From Maylandia zebra (Eukaryota > Chordata > Actinopteri > Cichliformes > Cichlidae), in NCBI RefSeq assembly GCF_041146795.1, contig NC_135176.1, positions 13,884,286 through 13,948,285 on the forward strand: a stretch of 64,000 bases of DNA, read 5' to 3'. The notes under the pieces were generated by a model. It saw only the letters and a program-made list of their open reading frames with translations, was not told where the DNA came from and ran no database searches. Positions 32,701 to 43,857 of this stretch are shown piece by piece. The stretch's first letter is position 1, and each line of letters starts with the position of its first letter. The position numbers and the translations under genes were made by a program.

Positions 32701-35416
32701 AGCTAAGAGCAGGAAAAAAGGGCTGTAAGTTAAACAAGTTCACCAAAACTGGACAATAGAAGACTGGAAAAAACATGAAAGCATTGATCCAACCTGCCTT
32801 GTATCAGTGGTTCAGACAACTGCAGGTGGTGTAATGGGACATTTTCTTGGCACACTACCTTAGTCTAAATGTCACAGCCTACTTGAGTATTGCTGCAGAG
32901 CATTTTCATCCCTTTATGACCACAGTACCCATCTTGTGGTGGTTGTCTCCAACAGGATATGCCCTGTCTCCATCTCCATCTGTACCATGGAGCTTTAAGG
33001 CAGTTGTGTAGTCAAAACACTGTCCAAACTGGTACTAGCAAGGTGTACCTAACAAAGTGGCCTGTGAGTGCAGGTTTACCGGCTCAGAAGTGTGAATTTG
33101 GAGCATTTGTGCTCCCCCTTTTGGTGGGTTTGAAAACTACATTTGTGAATGTTTCAGGAATGAAATGTGTCATGAAATCATAACCAAGGTACTGGATAAC
33201 TTCATGGATCATGATAATCATAACACTTAAAACATGCTGAGTTAACACAGATTTTAAAAGATAGCCATAAATTATTTCATCTTGGAATATTTTACTAATT
33301 ATTTATGGGAGCTGGATTCAGCCAGTTTAATGACTACCACTATTGGATTTGTAAATTTGTAAATCAGGCAGCTTTTTATACCTAAAGTTTGTTTTGTTGT
33401 CAGTCATTTAACACAAAGCAGGGCAGAACTGTGTGTGTATGTGTGTCTGTGTGTGTGTGAGGTGGGGATAGAAGACCAAGACTACACTCGCAAATTCTGT
33501 TTTTGCCCAGTACCAATGTGCACATACTTCTGAAGTTTATTCATTTGAAGCTTTTCAGTATAAACGTACATCAAAGTGGGCAGGAAAGACGAGCAAATTC
33601 ATCATCTGAACTGATGGACGGCTAACGTCTCTTGATCGTGGATGAAACGTGGTAAAAAATAGATTGCTATTTCAGGCACTTACAGCTGAGTGGGGTCTTG
33701 GTGTGAGGGGCCCAGATTAGGAGGGAGACGCTGAAGCTGATTTGCAGTTAGATGAAGGACCTTAAGACGTGGGAGCCGACCGAGAGAAACAATAGCATCA
33801 GGTGATAAGCAGTTGTAGGACAAATCCAGAACCTGCGAGGATTAAAATGCACTGTTCGGGTGAACTTAACCACATTCAAAAGAAGAAGGAGAGAAGAAGA
33901 AGAAGAAAAATGGCACACATTTAACTCTTCCTCTGAATGTCAGCATCTCTTTTGCACATTCACAGTTACAAAGCACCGCCGAGTCATCTTACCTCGAGAA
34001 GAGGGAAGGCAGCAGCATCAAACATCAAGTCGCTAACCTCATTTAATGACAGGTTGAGTTCTCTTAGAGACACAAAACTACTGAAAGATCCTGCAGCAAA
34101 GACAATGGACAGCCTCTGATATGACTTCATGAAAAAGGCACACACAGCGATGCTAGAATGAAATCTGCAGGATAATGTATACATGCATATTCACCTAGAG
34201 AGAGGGAGTTAATAGATGCGTTGATGTAAGCCACGTTATCAAACACCTCGAGTTCTTCTGGTTTGACCTGTGACCCCCAGTATAAAGGAACTAATCACAA
34301 ATGATTTTAACCAACAGGCTGATAAAGGTAAGTAAAAGTAGGAAAAGGTGGCTCTTACAGAGCTTAGTTTCTGCTCGCTGATGTCCAGAGAACAGAGCTC
34401 AGAGGGTCTGTCAACATGATGCAACTGGAGCTGAAAAAGAAAATAAAAAAATATCACTGTTTTTCTAACTTTTGTCAGATAAGCGTTTGTGTGTTGAATT
34501 CAAGGTTCATACCAGGAAAGCTCTGTCTAATGTGACTCCATGAGAAGTATCAGCCAGCTCGCTCTCACATTTTTTATAAGCTGCTTTTGTTCTCCTACGT
34601 TGATGCCTGTATTTTTGCTCCTCTGCCTCCCTGTAAGCTGCAAGCCAGTGCCCAGCACCTATAAAAGCAAAGATGGATGACTAAAACCACGCCAGCAGGT
34701 GTTTTCACACAGGTAAACACTCTTCATTATTGGTTAGTCTCTTCATTCTGGATCTGTCAGTTCTTTTCTCACTGAGCAGTGCATCTGCTCACTAATGCAA
34801 ATATCTTATGAACCAGTGACATGGCAACAACCCAGTATATTTTGGCTTAGACATGTCAAGATGACCTGCTGAAGTTTAAACTGAGGATCAGAAAGGTGAT
34901 TTAAGTGGCATAATTGTTGATTCCAGATGGGCTGGTCTGATTACGGATATGTGGGCATGTATGTTCAAAATTAAACTATGATTTTTGCCAACTATGATTT
35001 CTCTCAACTAAACCCTCCATTCATACACCTGTATACAGACAGACACATACAGTTTAATACAGTGTAGACAGCTCAGTAGACCAAGCACAAATATTATTTA
35101 GGGTATGGCCCAAATTCCATTCATAAAAGTGCCCTTTGGTACTGCTTGAACTTCTGGGCCCCTTTTGATAAATAATATTTACTTTGTACTGTACATAGCA
35201 GTAGCTCACATTACAGCATTTACAACATTAGAGTAACCAGCTAACTTGGTTTTGGTGCTGTTCGTTTTCACTATATTTATTTCATTAATATAAGCTAGTT
35301 ACAACCTTGCTTTATTTCAACATACCGTCTCGTCTTCTGTGGTGTGAAGTCCCGGCAGGGAAACAATTTACAGGATAGCTCCGCCCTGCGTCAGCGGTGT
35401 AGGACTCTGAAGTCAT
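29741..35416 (-). CDS. xrra1: X-ray radiation resistance-associated 1, LRR protein
   Basis: Seventeen coding exons, from 5' to 3': 35326-35416, 34513-34658, 34359-34430, 34195-34267, 33993-34090, 33684-33832, 32221-32325, 31893-32002, 31766-31815, 31588-31677, 31415-31508, 31214-31329, 30690-30824, 30443-30572, 30189-30304, 29988-30093, 29741-29895; 1836 bases, 611 aa, all phases in agreement. The N terminus contains a GHWL block as in human XRRA1. Leucine-rich repeats run from about residue 95 to 300 (LRELNLSLNEVSDL; LEVLMLDDNEL; LKHLSLQGNCISEIP; LQYLNLADNKVAKEEA). The C-terminal SKPKLDSIQTPYREREKR and the coiled-coil-prone RVEDMIKEIRESKTVKVVPL match the family end. The human protein is longer (about 790 aa), mainly in the poorly conserved stretch after the LRRs. 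Function is little known; linked to X-ray response in cells. The donor of the exon ending at 30189 is weak (GTTTGA). Introns carry two Tc1-like scraps. Confidence 0.92.
32447..33070 (+). mobile_element. Tc1-like element, family A, internally deleted, in XRRA1 intron 6
   Basis: Starts AGCCAATCACAGGGCAGCAG and ends with the terminal repeat CAAGGTGTACCTAACAAAGT. Between them are patches of transposase DNA (CTGCTGAAGTTCAATACGAG; GGACAATAGAAGACTGGAAA; ACATGAAAGCATTGATCC). Compared with the family it lacks most of the DDE domain. The orientation is opposite to XRRA1. Confidence 0.8.
34795..34945 (+). mobile_element. Tc1-like fragment, family A, in XRRA1 intron 2-1 region
   Basis: Carries GACATGTCAAGATGACCTGC and AGAAAGGTGATTTAAGTGGC, the same family as 6706-6945 and 32447-33070. 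Short relic lying between XRRA1 coding exons 1 and 2. Confidence 0.6.
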
Positions 35417-36335
35417 CCTGACTGCAGCCAAATCCATTTATCACCACACTATGTCAAAAAACTGCTACAATGTGTTTGATCCCGAGCTTCAGTGTAGCTC
35501 TCTGTATCTTAGCAACAGCACGTAAGACGAGTACCGCTTCTCCCGTCCAGCAGGGGGCAGTAACATTTCTTTTCTAAGCTAAAGGCGGAAGAGACCGGTG
35601 AGTTTAGGTGTTCAAAGATTAACTAAAATGGCAAGATAATACTCCGCCGGGCCAACCTGAGGCATTCAAAGACATTAAAAAAGCACGTTTACAACCAGGA
35701 AATGCTTTATTTTGTGTATTGTTTGGCAAATAATTACTCTCGGAAGATTTTAAGCCTGACCTGTGTTTGTTTAAACCGGCTAGTTAGCTAGCTTCTGTGT
35801 AGGGCGTCCCTGCGGGGGAAGGCCGTTTTAGAGCGGCGTAGGTAGTGACAGCCATAACTGATATGTAGTCATTATTGCGGTAGTGCTAGTAAGAAAAACA
35901 CAATCAAATACGAAGGTGGATATATTCATTTGCATAAAGTCGACGTTTAGTTTAGCTGAGAAGCGAACGCGGAAGGGAGCGTAAAAGTCTCTCTCGGTCT
36001 CAGGTACGGCTTCGTTTCTGATGAACCAACAGCATCAGTGTCGTGAACATCAGAGGTCTCTGGTTTCGCGTGCGATTATAGACGGTATGATGTTCAGACA
36101 AAGATCACGAGTGGGACCTGTGAAGAGCGATCAGTGAAGGTAAGGGCTTTGCTGTGCATGCACGGTGCGAGCTGTTTGTGGCAATGCAGCGGTCTGTGTT
36201 TATAGGGAGCTGCTGGAGTGTGAACTCTTCACCGAGTCTGTGCTTTGAAGGTTGTTATAACAAGACTATAAAAGAAGCTGAGGCTCTGTCATGCATTTTA
36301 GGATATTTTATTGCTCACAGGAGCTCTGATCCACC
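35417..36335. promoter_or_regulatory. shared divergent promoter of XRRA1 and NEU3
   Basis: About 0.9 kb separates the XRRA1 start codon (minus) from the NEU3 start codon (plus). NEU3 has a non-coding first exon whose donor AAG|GTAAGG lies at 36139/36140, and its coding exon begins at the acceptor ending at 36320. CpG-bearing sequence between about 35580 and 36140 fits a TATA-less two-way promoter. Sharing is inferred from spacing. Confidence 0.6.
35547..35560 (+). promoter_or_regulatory. consensus CTCF site
   Basis: CCAGCAGGGGGCAG agrees with the CTCF core motif at every defined position. It sits 130 bases upstream of the XRRA1 start codon, between the XRRA1 and NEU3 promoters. Confidence 0.7.
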
Positions 36336-37676
36336 ATGGGAAACACGTCGTCGAAGGGAGACAGCGGAGAAGAACCTCCTAAAACAACTTTGTTTGAAAG
36401 GGAGCCAAGTGGGATAACATACAGAATCCCTGCTCTCGTCTATCTGAGGCACTGTCACACCTTCCTCGCCTTTGCAGAGAAGAGATCCTCACCCTGTGAC
36501 AATGACGCCAAAATTTTCGTTATGAGGAGAGGCACCCTGAAAGAGGATGGATCCATGCAGGTTACCATTGCCACATGATCACTTTGATTTTCATAGTTGA
36601 AGTTAACATGATTTGTTGTCCTCTTTTCAAATGTTGCCTTTGTCATGTTTCTGGGATTTTGTTTTTTTTTCCAGTGGTCGTCCAGTCAGGAGCTGTCTTC
36701 GGTGTGCCTGCCAAACCACCGCACTATGAATCCTTGCCCGGTGTATGAAAAAAACACCAAAACGCTCTATTTGTTTTTCATCTGTGTGTGGGGCACAACC
36801 ACGGAAGCGAAGCAGATCCTGACAGGTAAGAACAAGACTCGTCTTTGCTACGTCAGCAGCCGAGACGACGGCCAGACTTGGAGCCAAGTGACAGACTTAA
36901 CTGACAGCGTGATCGGCGAGGCCATTCACAAGTGGGCCACATTCGCCGTGGGCCCCGGCCACGGTGTTCAGCTTGAGAACGGCCGACTGATCATCCCTGC
37001 GTACGCCTACTACATTCCTTACAGATGCTGCTCCTTCCCCATCCCTTGCACAGTCTACCCACGTGCACTGTCAGTATATAGCGAGGACTTTGGACAGACG
37101 TGGCACATAGGTAAGATGCTGCGGAAGAAGTCGTGCGAATGTGAAATGGCCGAGATCATAGACCACGAGGGCAGGAGCCACCTCTACTGCAATGCTCGTA
37201 ATGCCGGGGGCCACAGGTGTGAGGCTCTCAGTGAAAACAGCGGCGTCTACTTCGACAAGCCCCACATGGCCCCGGAGCTGGTGGAAACGCGCTACGGATG
37301 TCAGGGAAGCATCATCGGCTTTCCCGCGCCGGAATTTGTCCCAAACGACGACGCGGAAAGCAAAGCCTGCGGCACATCGCTCCTGTCACCAGACACGCAA
37401 ACCTGGCTCCTCTTCATGCACCCGACGAGCAAGTCCAGAAGAAGGGACATGGGTGTGTATTTGAACCGATCCCCCCTGCACTCATCCGGATGGGACAGAC
37501 CCAGGATCATCCACAGGGGGCCCAGCGGCTACTCGGACCTGGCTTACAACGGGGACAAGGATCAGTTTTCGTGCCTGATGGAGTGCGGGAAAGAGAGTGA
37601 ACTCGAGCAGATTGCCTTCGTGTCGTTCTCCCTTAATGATGTCATGCAGACAGGCGGCAGGAAAGAAAAGCGTTGA
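36336..37676 (+). CDS. neu3: sialidase-3, ganglioside sialidase
   Basis: Two coding exons, 36336-36560 and 36675-37676, total 1227 bases and 408 aa (human NEU3 is 428 aa). The enzyme removes terminal sialic acid, chiefly from gangliosides at the plasma membrane. The six-bladed propeller marks are visible: the arginine motif YRIP at residues 29-32 (usual form FRIP/YRIP), the acid/base Asp at about residue 55 in SSPCDNDA, and Asp boxes SRDDGQTW (137-144) and SEDFGQTW (211-218). The second exon also has VGPGHGVQLENGRLIIPAYA, a strongly conserved block. The long second exon is typical of NEU2/NEU3/NEU4. Gly2 and the following Asn-Thr-Ser-Ser (MGNTSS) form a good N-myristoylation site, which would fit membrane attachment. 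NEU3 over NEU2/4 is favoured by neighbours CHRDL2 and XRRA1. Confidence 0.92.
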
Positions 37677-38318
37677 GCGGTCTAACTGTGGTCGCTTTTA
37701 TTTCTGTGTTAGCAAACGAAGCTCTCTGACATTCCCCCACAGCCTAAAAACAAAAAAAGGAAAAAAAAATAGAGAGAAAAACAAAACAAAAAGCCACTAA
37801 ATATGCTGTGCAGTAACATCCGTCTGTGTTTACTATTGTTCCACATTCTGGAGATGATAATGCATGCATGAGTCGTGTGTTTTGCTGTCTCCTTGTTTAC
37901 ACAAGAAAAAAAGTTATTATAAGATTAAATATTATTAATATGCAACAAGCTGCATAAGGAAGAACACTATTCTGAATAGGCTAGGTGGTTTGTTTCAGGC
38001 ATGCTGTGCTGGACTGTCACTTAGGGGAAAAAAACTGGCTTTGCGTGTAGCATGTTTGATAAGCACTTCATCCCCGTTTGCATCTTATTAAACTGCCAGT
38101 GTTTTCTGAGCAGCAGAGACAATTTGCCTACCTCTTTTTATTTTCATACGAAGATCATAGCAGGCCTTGGAAAGAGTTTCCTCCATGCTCAGTCTCTCCT
38201 TTTTTACACGTCATGTGCTCTGATTCACGTATGCCTTCTCCACTGTTTGGAACGTGGCCTGTCAGTGCTTTCCCCCCCCCTGCAGGGTCACAGTCGGTGC
38301 CATAAAGGTGGCAATAAA
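37677..38318 (+). terminator. NEU3 3' UTR with candidate poly(A) signal
   Basis: AATAAA at 38313-38318 is the first canonical hexamer well past the stop; another lies at 38790-38795. The UTR would be about 0.65 or 1.1 kb. No other gene is seen. Confidence 0.45.
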
Positions 38319-38795
38319 ACTGGAGGGAAAAGATGCATCCAGCTGACCAACTTCATCTAAGTTTTTCTTGGTTGTTTGTTTTTAAAACGTGATAGATTAA
38401 GGCTACTTTTTACCGCACACATATTTTTTTATGACATTAATTTTCAAAAGCAATACAGCACTCCGTTATTGTTGATTTCCGGCGCATTGAGCATGACTTT
38501 CTTTTCCCAGCGTAAACTGCGTCGCTATGACCAGATACATCTGGCTCGCTATTGGTTCGCTAATGACGGCATGTGACATCAGATGAGGACTCGCTATTTA
38601 TGAAGCCACTAGGAATTTGCACATGCGGAATATTGTACCGTGTGACTTTAATGTCCCTCTTTGCCTGTTGTTGTGCGGCAGACAAGAAAAAAACATTTAA
38701 AATAAGAAGCCCCGAGGTGGCATTAGTTTAGGTGTGTTTCTGTTGTGGAAAGTGACAAAAAACCCTGCATGAAACGTGTATTTTAGTAAAATAAA

Positions 38796-39183
38796 GGTAA
38801 CCTGTGATCACCTGGCTTCCTTTTTTTTCCTCTTTTTTTCCTTGTGACAATGTAAAGTAATTGAAGAGCTTGTAAAAGCTGACTCAGAGCAGGAAAAGTA
38901 AAAGAGATGGTTGTGTGCGTGTTTTTTTTTTTTTTTAAGCAGTTATAAAAAACACTTCAGATGCATTCCCATGGCAGCAAACAGAGGCTGAAGGGCTCCA
39001 GCTCGCTGAAATGATGTTGAGGACTTCTGTTGTGAAGCGGCCTGTGGGGAGTTTAATGTGATTCAGCAGATGTGCAAACAGAGGGGGAGGAATTAAGGAC
39101 AAGCGGGAGCTCTTTATTTCCCCCTCCACTCTCCCAACTTTCCTAAGTAATACATTTCTACTAATATGGGAGTTTCTGATATA

Positions 39184-39264
<81 letters not shown>

Positions 39265-42200
39265 TTGCATAACCTGAAAGCCAAACACGTGAAAATACAG
39301 CAATAAAAAGGAAGTCCACAGTAGCTTAGTCCACTTCATCCATTTATTGTATGGTAGCAGGTGGGGTCAGATTAAAGGAGTCGAGATTTAACTGGCTTGG
39401 CACAGTGGAGACAGCATACATTAGGAGGATGAGGGTTGTATGTGTCCTTGAAGCAAACGATCTGCATGGACTCTTTTTGAAATGTGCGAAGGAGGTTATT
39501 CTATTGGAATAAGTGCATGTGAAACGCTGTCCTGTCCTTGTCTTGGCGAGCCCACTGCAATAACTACAAAGTGTTCGAATTATCAGCAAAGATCCAAATC
39601 AACATTAATTTAGCTTGTCTTCTTGTTTCTGACTTCCACATGGTGTCTGTGTAAAACAAATCTTTAAAAACGGTCCCTAAATTAATAAGAACAAAAATGA
39701 TTTTATGTCTTAGATACTGCAGGGCACTGTAGTATTATCAAATGTTTCTACTTCAAACAGCGTATAGTTCTTCTTTCTGAATATTTTAAGCAGCAGATTG
39801 TTGCACATTTTCATGCTGTGCTAAGTAGCAGGAAGCCATCCTTATTGTAACAAAGAGATATCACCCAGTGGTCTGTAACACAGCAATAACCTTCATGAGG
39901 ATTTGGCTGCAGAGGCGAGCCTTACGAGAAACACTGAGCTGGGCTCATTCTCAGCACTCTGATGGAGGCTGAAGGATTTCAGGCTCTTTATTGACACAAA
40001 TGCAGTAAATGTAGTCGGTGCACGAGTGCTCAGCTCGTGCTGACATGGGTTGCTTTGCTCCACTGCATTATTACATTTGTATTAGGATTTTAGTCAACAC
40101 AGCAGAAGCTACAGGTTACCTGGGATTTCATCACCGGGTCTGACCTCTAATATAATCGGCTCACTGTAGGACCAAAACAACAGCATCTGGGTAAGGTATG
40201 AAATGTGCTTTATTAGATGTGGGGGCTTGTAGATCTCCAATGTGCTTCTGAACATCTTTCTCTCTGTTTTTTCTTCTTTCTTTATAACCTTATCCCCAAC
40301 TTGTTTCACCGCACAGAGGATGAATCACGTGGCAAGACCTGTTTCCTTCTTCTGTGTTGGCGGTGAGGACGTCAATATTTTTCAGCACATGTGTTTCATC
40401 TGTCGCTCTGAGGGCACCTGGGAATCCAGTAAGAGAAGGCCTACCGGTGCTGGCGTCACAGATGTTTTCTGCTCGCTGTAAACATGTGTGGCGTCCCAGC
40501 GGGCACGGCACAGAGCGCCGGACACACGGCTGAGTTATTGTTCTCGTACCATCCATCTGAAAGAGTCAGGGGTGAAGAGCTGGCACACATTTAACAGGAT
40601 GTAAGCAGGGAAATAAATGCAAGGCTTCTTAACTCGCACCTTTCTTGAATTTGTGAGCTTTTTAGTGTTTTAAATCCACCTGCGATTTAGTGCTAACCAA
40701 ACCCCCAAATGTAATTGTACAATAACACTACAAGGTGCAAATTTGACTCCTTTGGATGTGCAGCTGAATATTTGTGTGGCTCATACTGTAAGCCAGCGCT
40801 TGCAAAGTGATTAATCAGATGTGGACTTTTGTTACAAATATAGTCTGTTATTGCACGCAACAAAGCTGCCTGTCACAAACGTCACCATCGTCAACATACA
40901 AGAAAAGGAAAAGTTTGATCAACTCATTGCGTTTCTTCGCAAGAAGCGCTAAGGAAAAGAAGGAGCTGATTAGTGTAAATCCACATAAGCACAAACAGTC
41001 TTAATGCCAGATTTCACAGAGGGACGTTTTTCCCCCTCTCAGAAAGAACAGTCTGAAGATCCACATGAATAATCAAAGTTTTTTACGCTTTAGTGAGGAG
41101 ATTTCGAATTTCTCTGAAACAACACATCTCCCTGAGCCTTTTCACACACAAAAAATCACTATTTCCACGGTCAGCACCCGTCGCCACGCTCGGTCAACTC
41201 GTGCTGTTTTGGTGCAACACAAAGAGGCTCTGTTATATCAGCAGCAACACAAAGGTGCAGGCTAACCTCAAATGGAAGGAACAAACGAGCTTTGCAGGTA
41301 TGCATTATGCACTCAGTGTTATCTGCTGGCTTCTGTTGACTTTAGTTAAGAACATTCCTCTGCCAGTCACTGCTTAACCACAAATAAAATAAAAATCTGT
41401 AGCTGAAAGCTGCTTTATTTTCTATCTGCATAAAAATGTCGAACAAAATAAAACAAAAATCTGAAGCAATTACAGGTTTAAGTGTCTTAGTCATCTAAGT
41501 ATGTCCATCAACATTGTGTTGATCATCAAAGTGTACATAAGGAAGCTAAAACCCATCAAGGGAGCACATGATATGCGAGAATGAAGGTTGTGACAAATAC
41601 TAGTGCTCGCGGCCCATATGCAACTCGTAAAATTGCATCGCACATGTACACAAATAAAAGGTGGTCCAAAAATGAACGTGGAAGAGTAGCTAGCAGTTGG
41701 GGGTTTAGCGTCACACCTGTGATTAGACTACTCCGGGTTTTGGAAGTACAAAAATCTCATCTGACTTTGTATTAACAGCTGAAAGAAGGGGGTGCAAGAA
41801 GCTTGAGTTGGCTAATCCCAATGTAAATGTTTGCACGTTTGCAGGTTCAAAAACCACTGGACTTCATGGAACAGGGTATGTGCTTTGTCCCTTAAGTAGG
41901 TTTGAGCAACAGACATGATACATTCACAATCAGTTGTCTCTTCTCTTATTATTATTATTTTTTGTTTGTGTTTTGGTTTCTCTTTGTTGCAAGACAGTAA
42001 AATATAAGTTAGGCAGGCAAAGTTACATTTTCAGGGTTTGATTGAAGGACCTATGTACACAGGAAGCTACGCTCAGTCGAACTGTACATCATGACAGACT
42101 CACGGAGAGCCACGTTTCAGCGGCTCCTTTAAGAAAACCTTCATGAACCACAGACTTGAACTCTCTCTTGTTACGTCACCGTCAAAACACATGAGCCTAT

Positions 42201-43265
42201 TTACAATATATTGCAACCTCGTGTCTGCTGAAACAACTCCGGTGTATCAAAAACTCCACCTCGGAGATTAGTTTTCATGGCAAATCACACAAAAAAGGAG
42301 AAAAACAAAACAAAAGACACCCCCCTTTCACATTACAAAGTGTTGAAGTCATTACAAAACTAAAGGGAAAAAGACAAAGTGCACAGTATAAAATCTGTCG
42401 TGCGTGTGTTTGAGAATGGGAACGAATTTGGAGCGATGCAGAGAGAGAAATGAGCAGAGAAGCTGTGTTTTCAGGCTTCCACAAACAAAAAGAAAAGTTA
42501 ACATTAATCGAAATCTTACCCTAAGTGGTCTGTGGTAAGACTCGTATCACATTTCATAAACTCAGACTTATTGTTTTTATTTCCCATCTTTTTGAAAACG
42601 TAACGTTCACCACAATATGTCCCAATCTTTGTGTCAGACACCCAGCAACCTTTCCGCTCAGTCCAGCCGTCTCAGACCTGCGACTCGAGATCAGCAACTC
42701 GGCACCGCTAGAAAGTGATGTCAGCATCTTTTGACATAGTTTAGGACGATGCAAAGATTATATGCAACATGGACACACAAGCCGTGTCTGCAGACTGCTG
42801 AGAGCCTTTAAGGCGAGCGTGCCCAGCAGGACGGTTATGTCGGATAAAACTATCTGACCGCTTAGAGTTTAAAAAATAAATAAATAAATGGCTTACAAGG
42901 GCACTGCAAATCTACATAAGCCGTAAAAAAAAAGAAAAGAAGCCATGCCACATTTACACCCTGTTAGGGCTATTCTGTCTTAAAGGGACATGCGCACAGA
43001 GGAGGCAAACGGACCGCTGAGAAAGCAGCAGGGTTGGGAAAAGTCACTTTGCAAAATGTCACTGGCTTTTGATTTCTGATTGCCAATTTGACAACGTAAC
43101 AGCACACATAAGTTATTATTATTATTTCAACATTTCTGCCAGACTCAGTTCTAACTCTGTAACCTTCATGTTTGAAATTCATTTGCCAATTTTTCCTTTT
43201 AAATCATGTGATTTAAAAAAAAAAAAAGTAATACCAGAGTGGCTTATTTGCTGTGGGTTTTTTTT
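38796..43265. other. intergenic between NEU3 and KCNAB3 (convergent)
   Basis: About 4.5 kb between the 3' ends of two convergent genes. Apart from the AT microsatellite at 39181-39260, I see no gene and no repeat that I can name. Part may be KCNAB3 3' UTR. Confidence 0.4.
39181..39260. repeat. AT microsatellite
   Basis: About 80 bases of alternating TA with two TGTA interruptions. Open frames through it (repeated Tyr-Ile) are artefacts. Confidence 0.95.
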
Positions 43266-43857
43266 TTTATTACTTCACAAGTAATTCATTGTTCCCAACC
43301 CTATAAAGCGGTGAGTGTGGCAGAGCAGTCACATGCACACTACGGGAAATGTTCGGTTAGACACATAAGGACTAACCTTTAGCTCTCTGGCTGCTGGGTA
43401 CTAAACATCACACAGAATAACAGGCAGCTGTGAGGGGAGGAGACTCACACGTCTAATGAAAGCACCGTTCACGCAGTAAAGTTGCATGTTAGGGCAGAGG
43501 TGGCCTTTTTTTTTTCTTTCTTTCCTCATTTTAGGATTGACATTTGATTGACCAGCTTTAGCCTTCCTCTATGTTGAAATAATTAGTCTCTGAACAATCA
43601 ACAGTGAGCAATATATGATCGATTATGTTTTTTTTTCTTCCACAATTGAGAGAGTTCTCTTTTTCTTTTTTCTTTTTTTCTTCTTCTACATGATATAATG
43701 TACTGCGCAGAATGGATATGCGCACATACTGGAAGCATAAATGTTGCCGAGGACATGCAAGTTGTTGAGTATACAGCAGAGCAAAAAGCGATGTTTCCCC
43801 AATATCAAAGTCTTCTTCAACTTCTCGGAACATCGTCCGTCGCTGAGATTTGAATCA
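43266..43857 (-). terminator. KCNAB3 3' UTR, candidate end
   Basis: The first AATAAA on the minus strand after the stop codon is the complement of TTTATT at 43266-43271. The UTR may well extend further left; this is only the nearest signal. Confidence 0.35.

Noticed and set aside
36645-36674. Upstream Met as start of the long NEU3 frame
   Set aside because: These codons are intronic: an acceptor at 36674 and the first exon with YRIP show that the true start is at 36336.
38935-39339. 134-codon minus-strand frame rich in Tyr-Ile
   Set aside because: Same artefact, from the AT microsatellite at 39181-39260.
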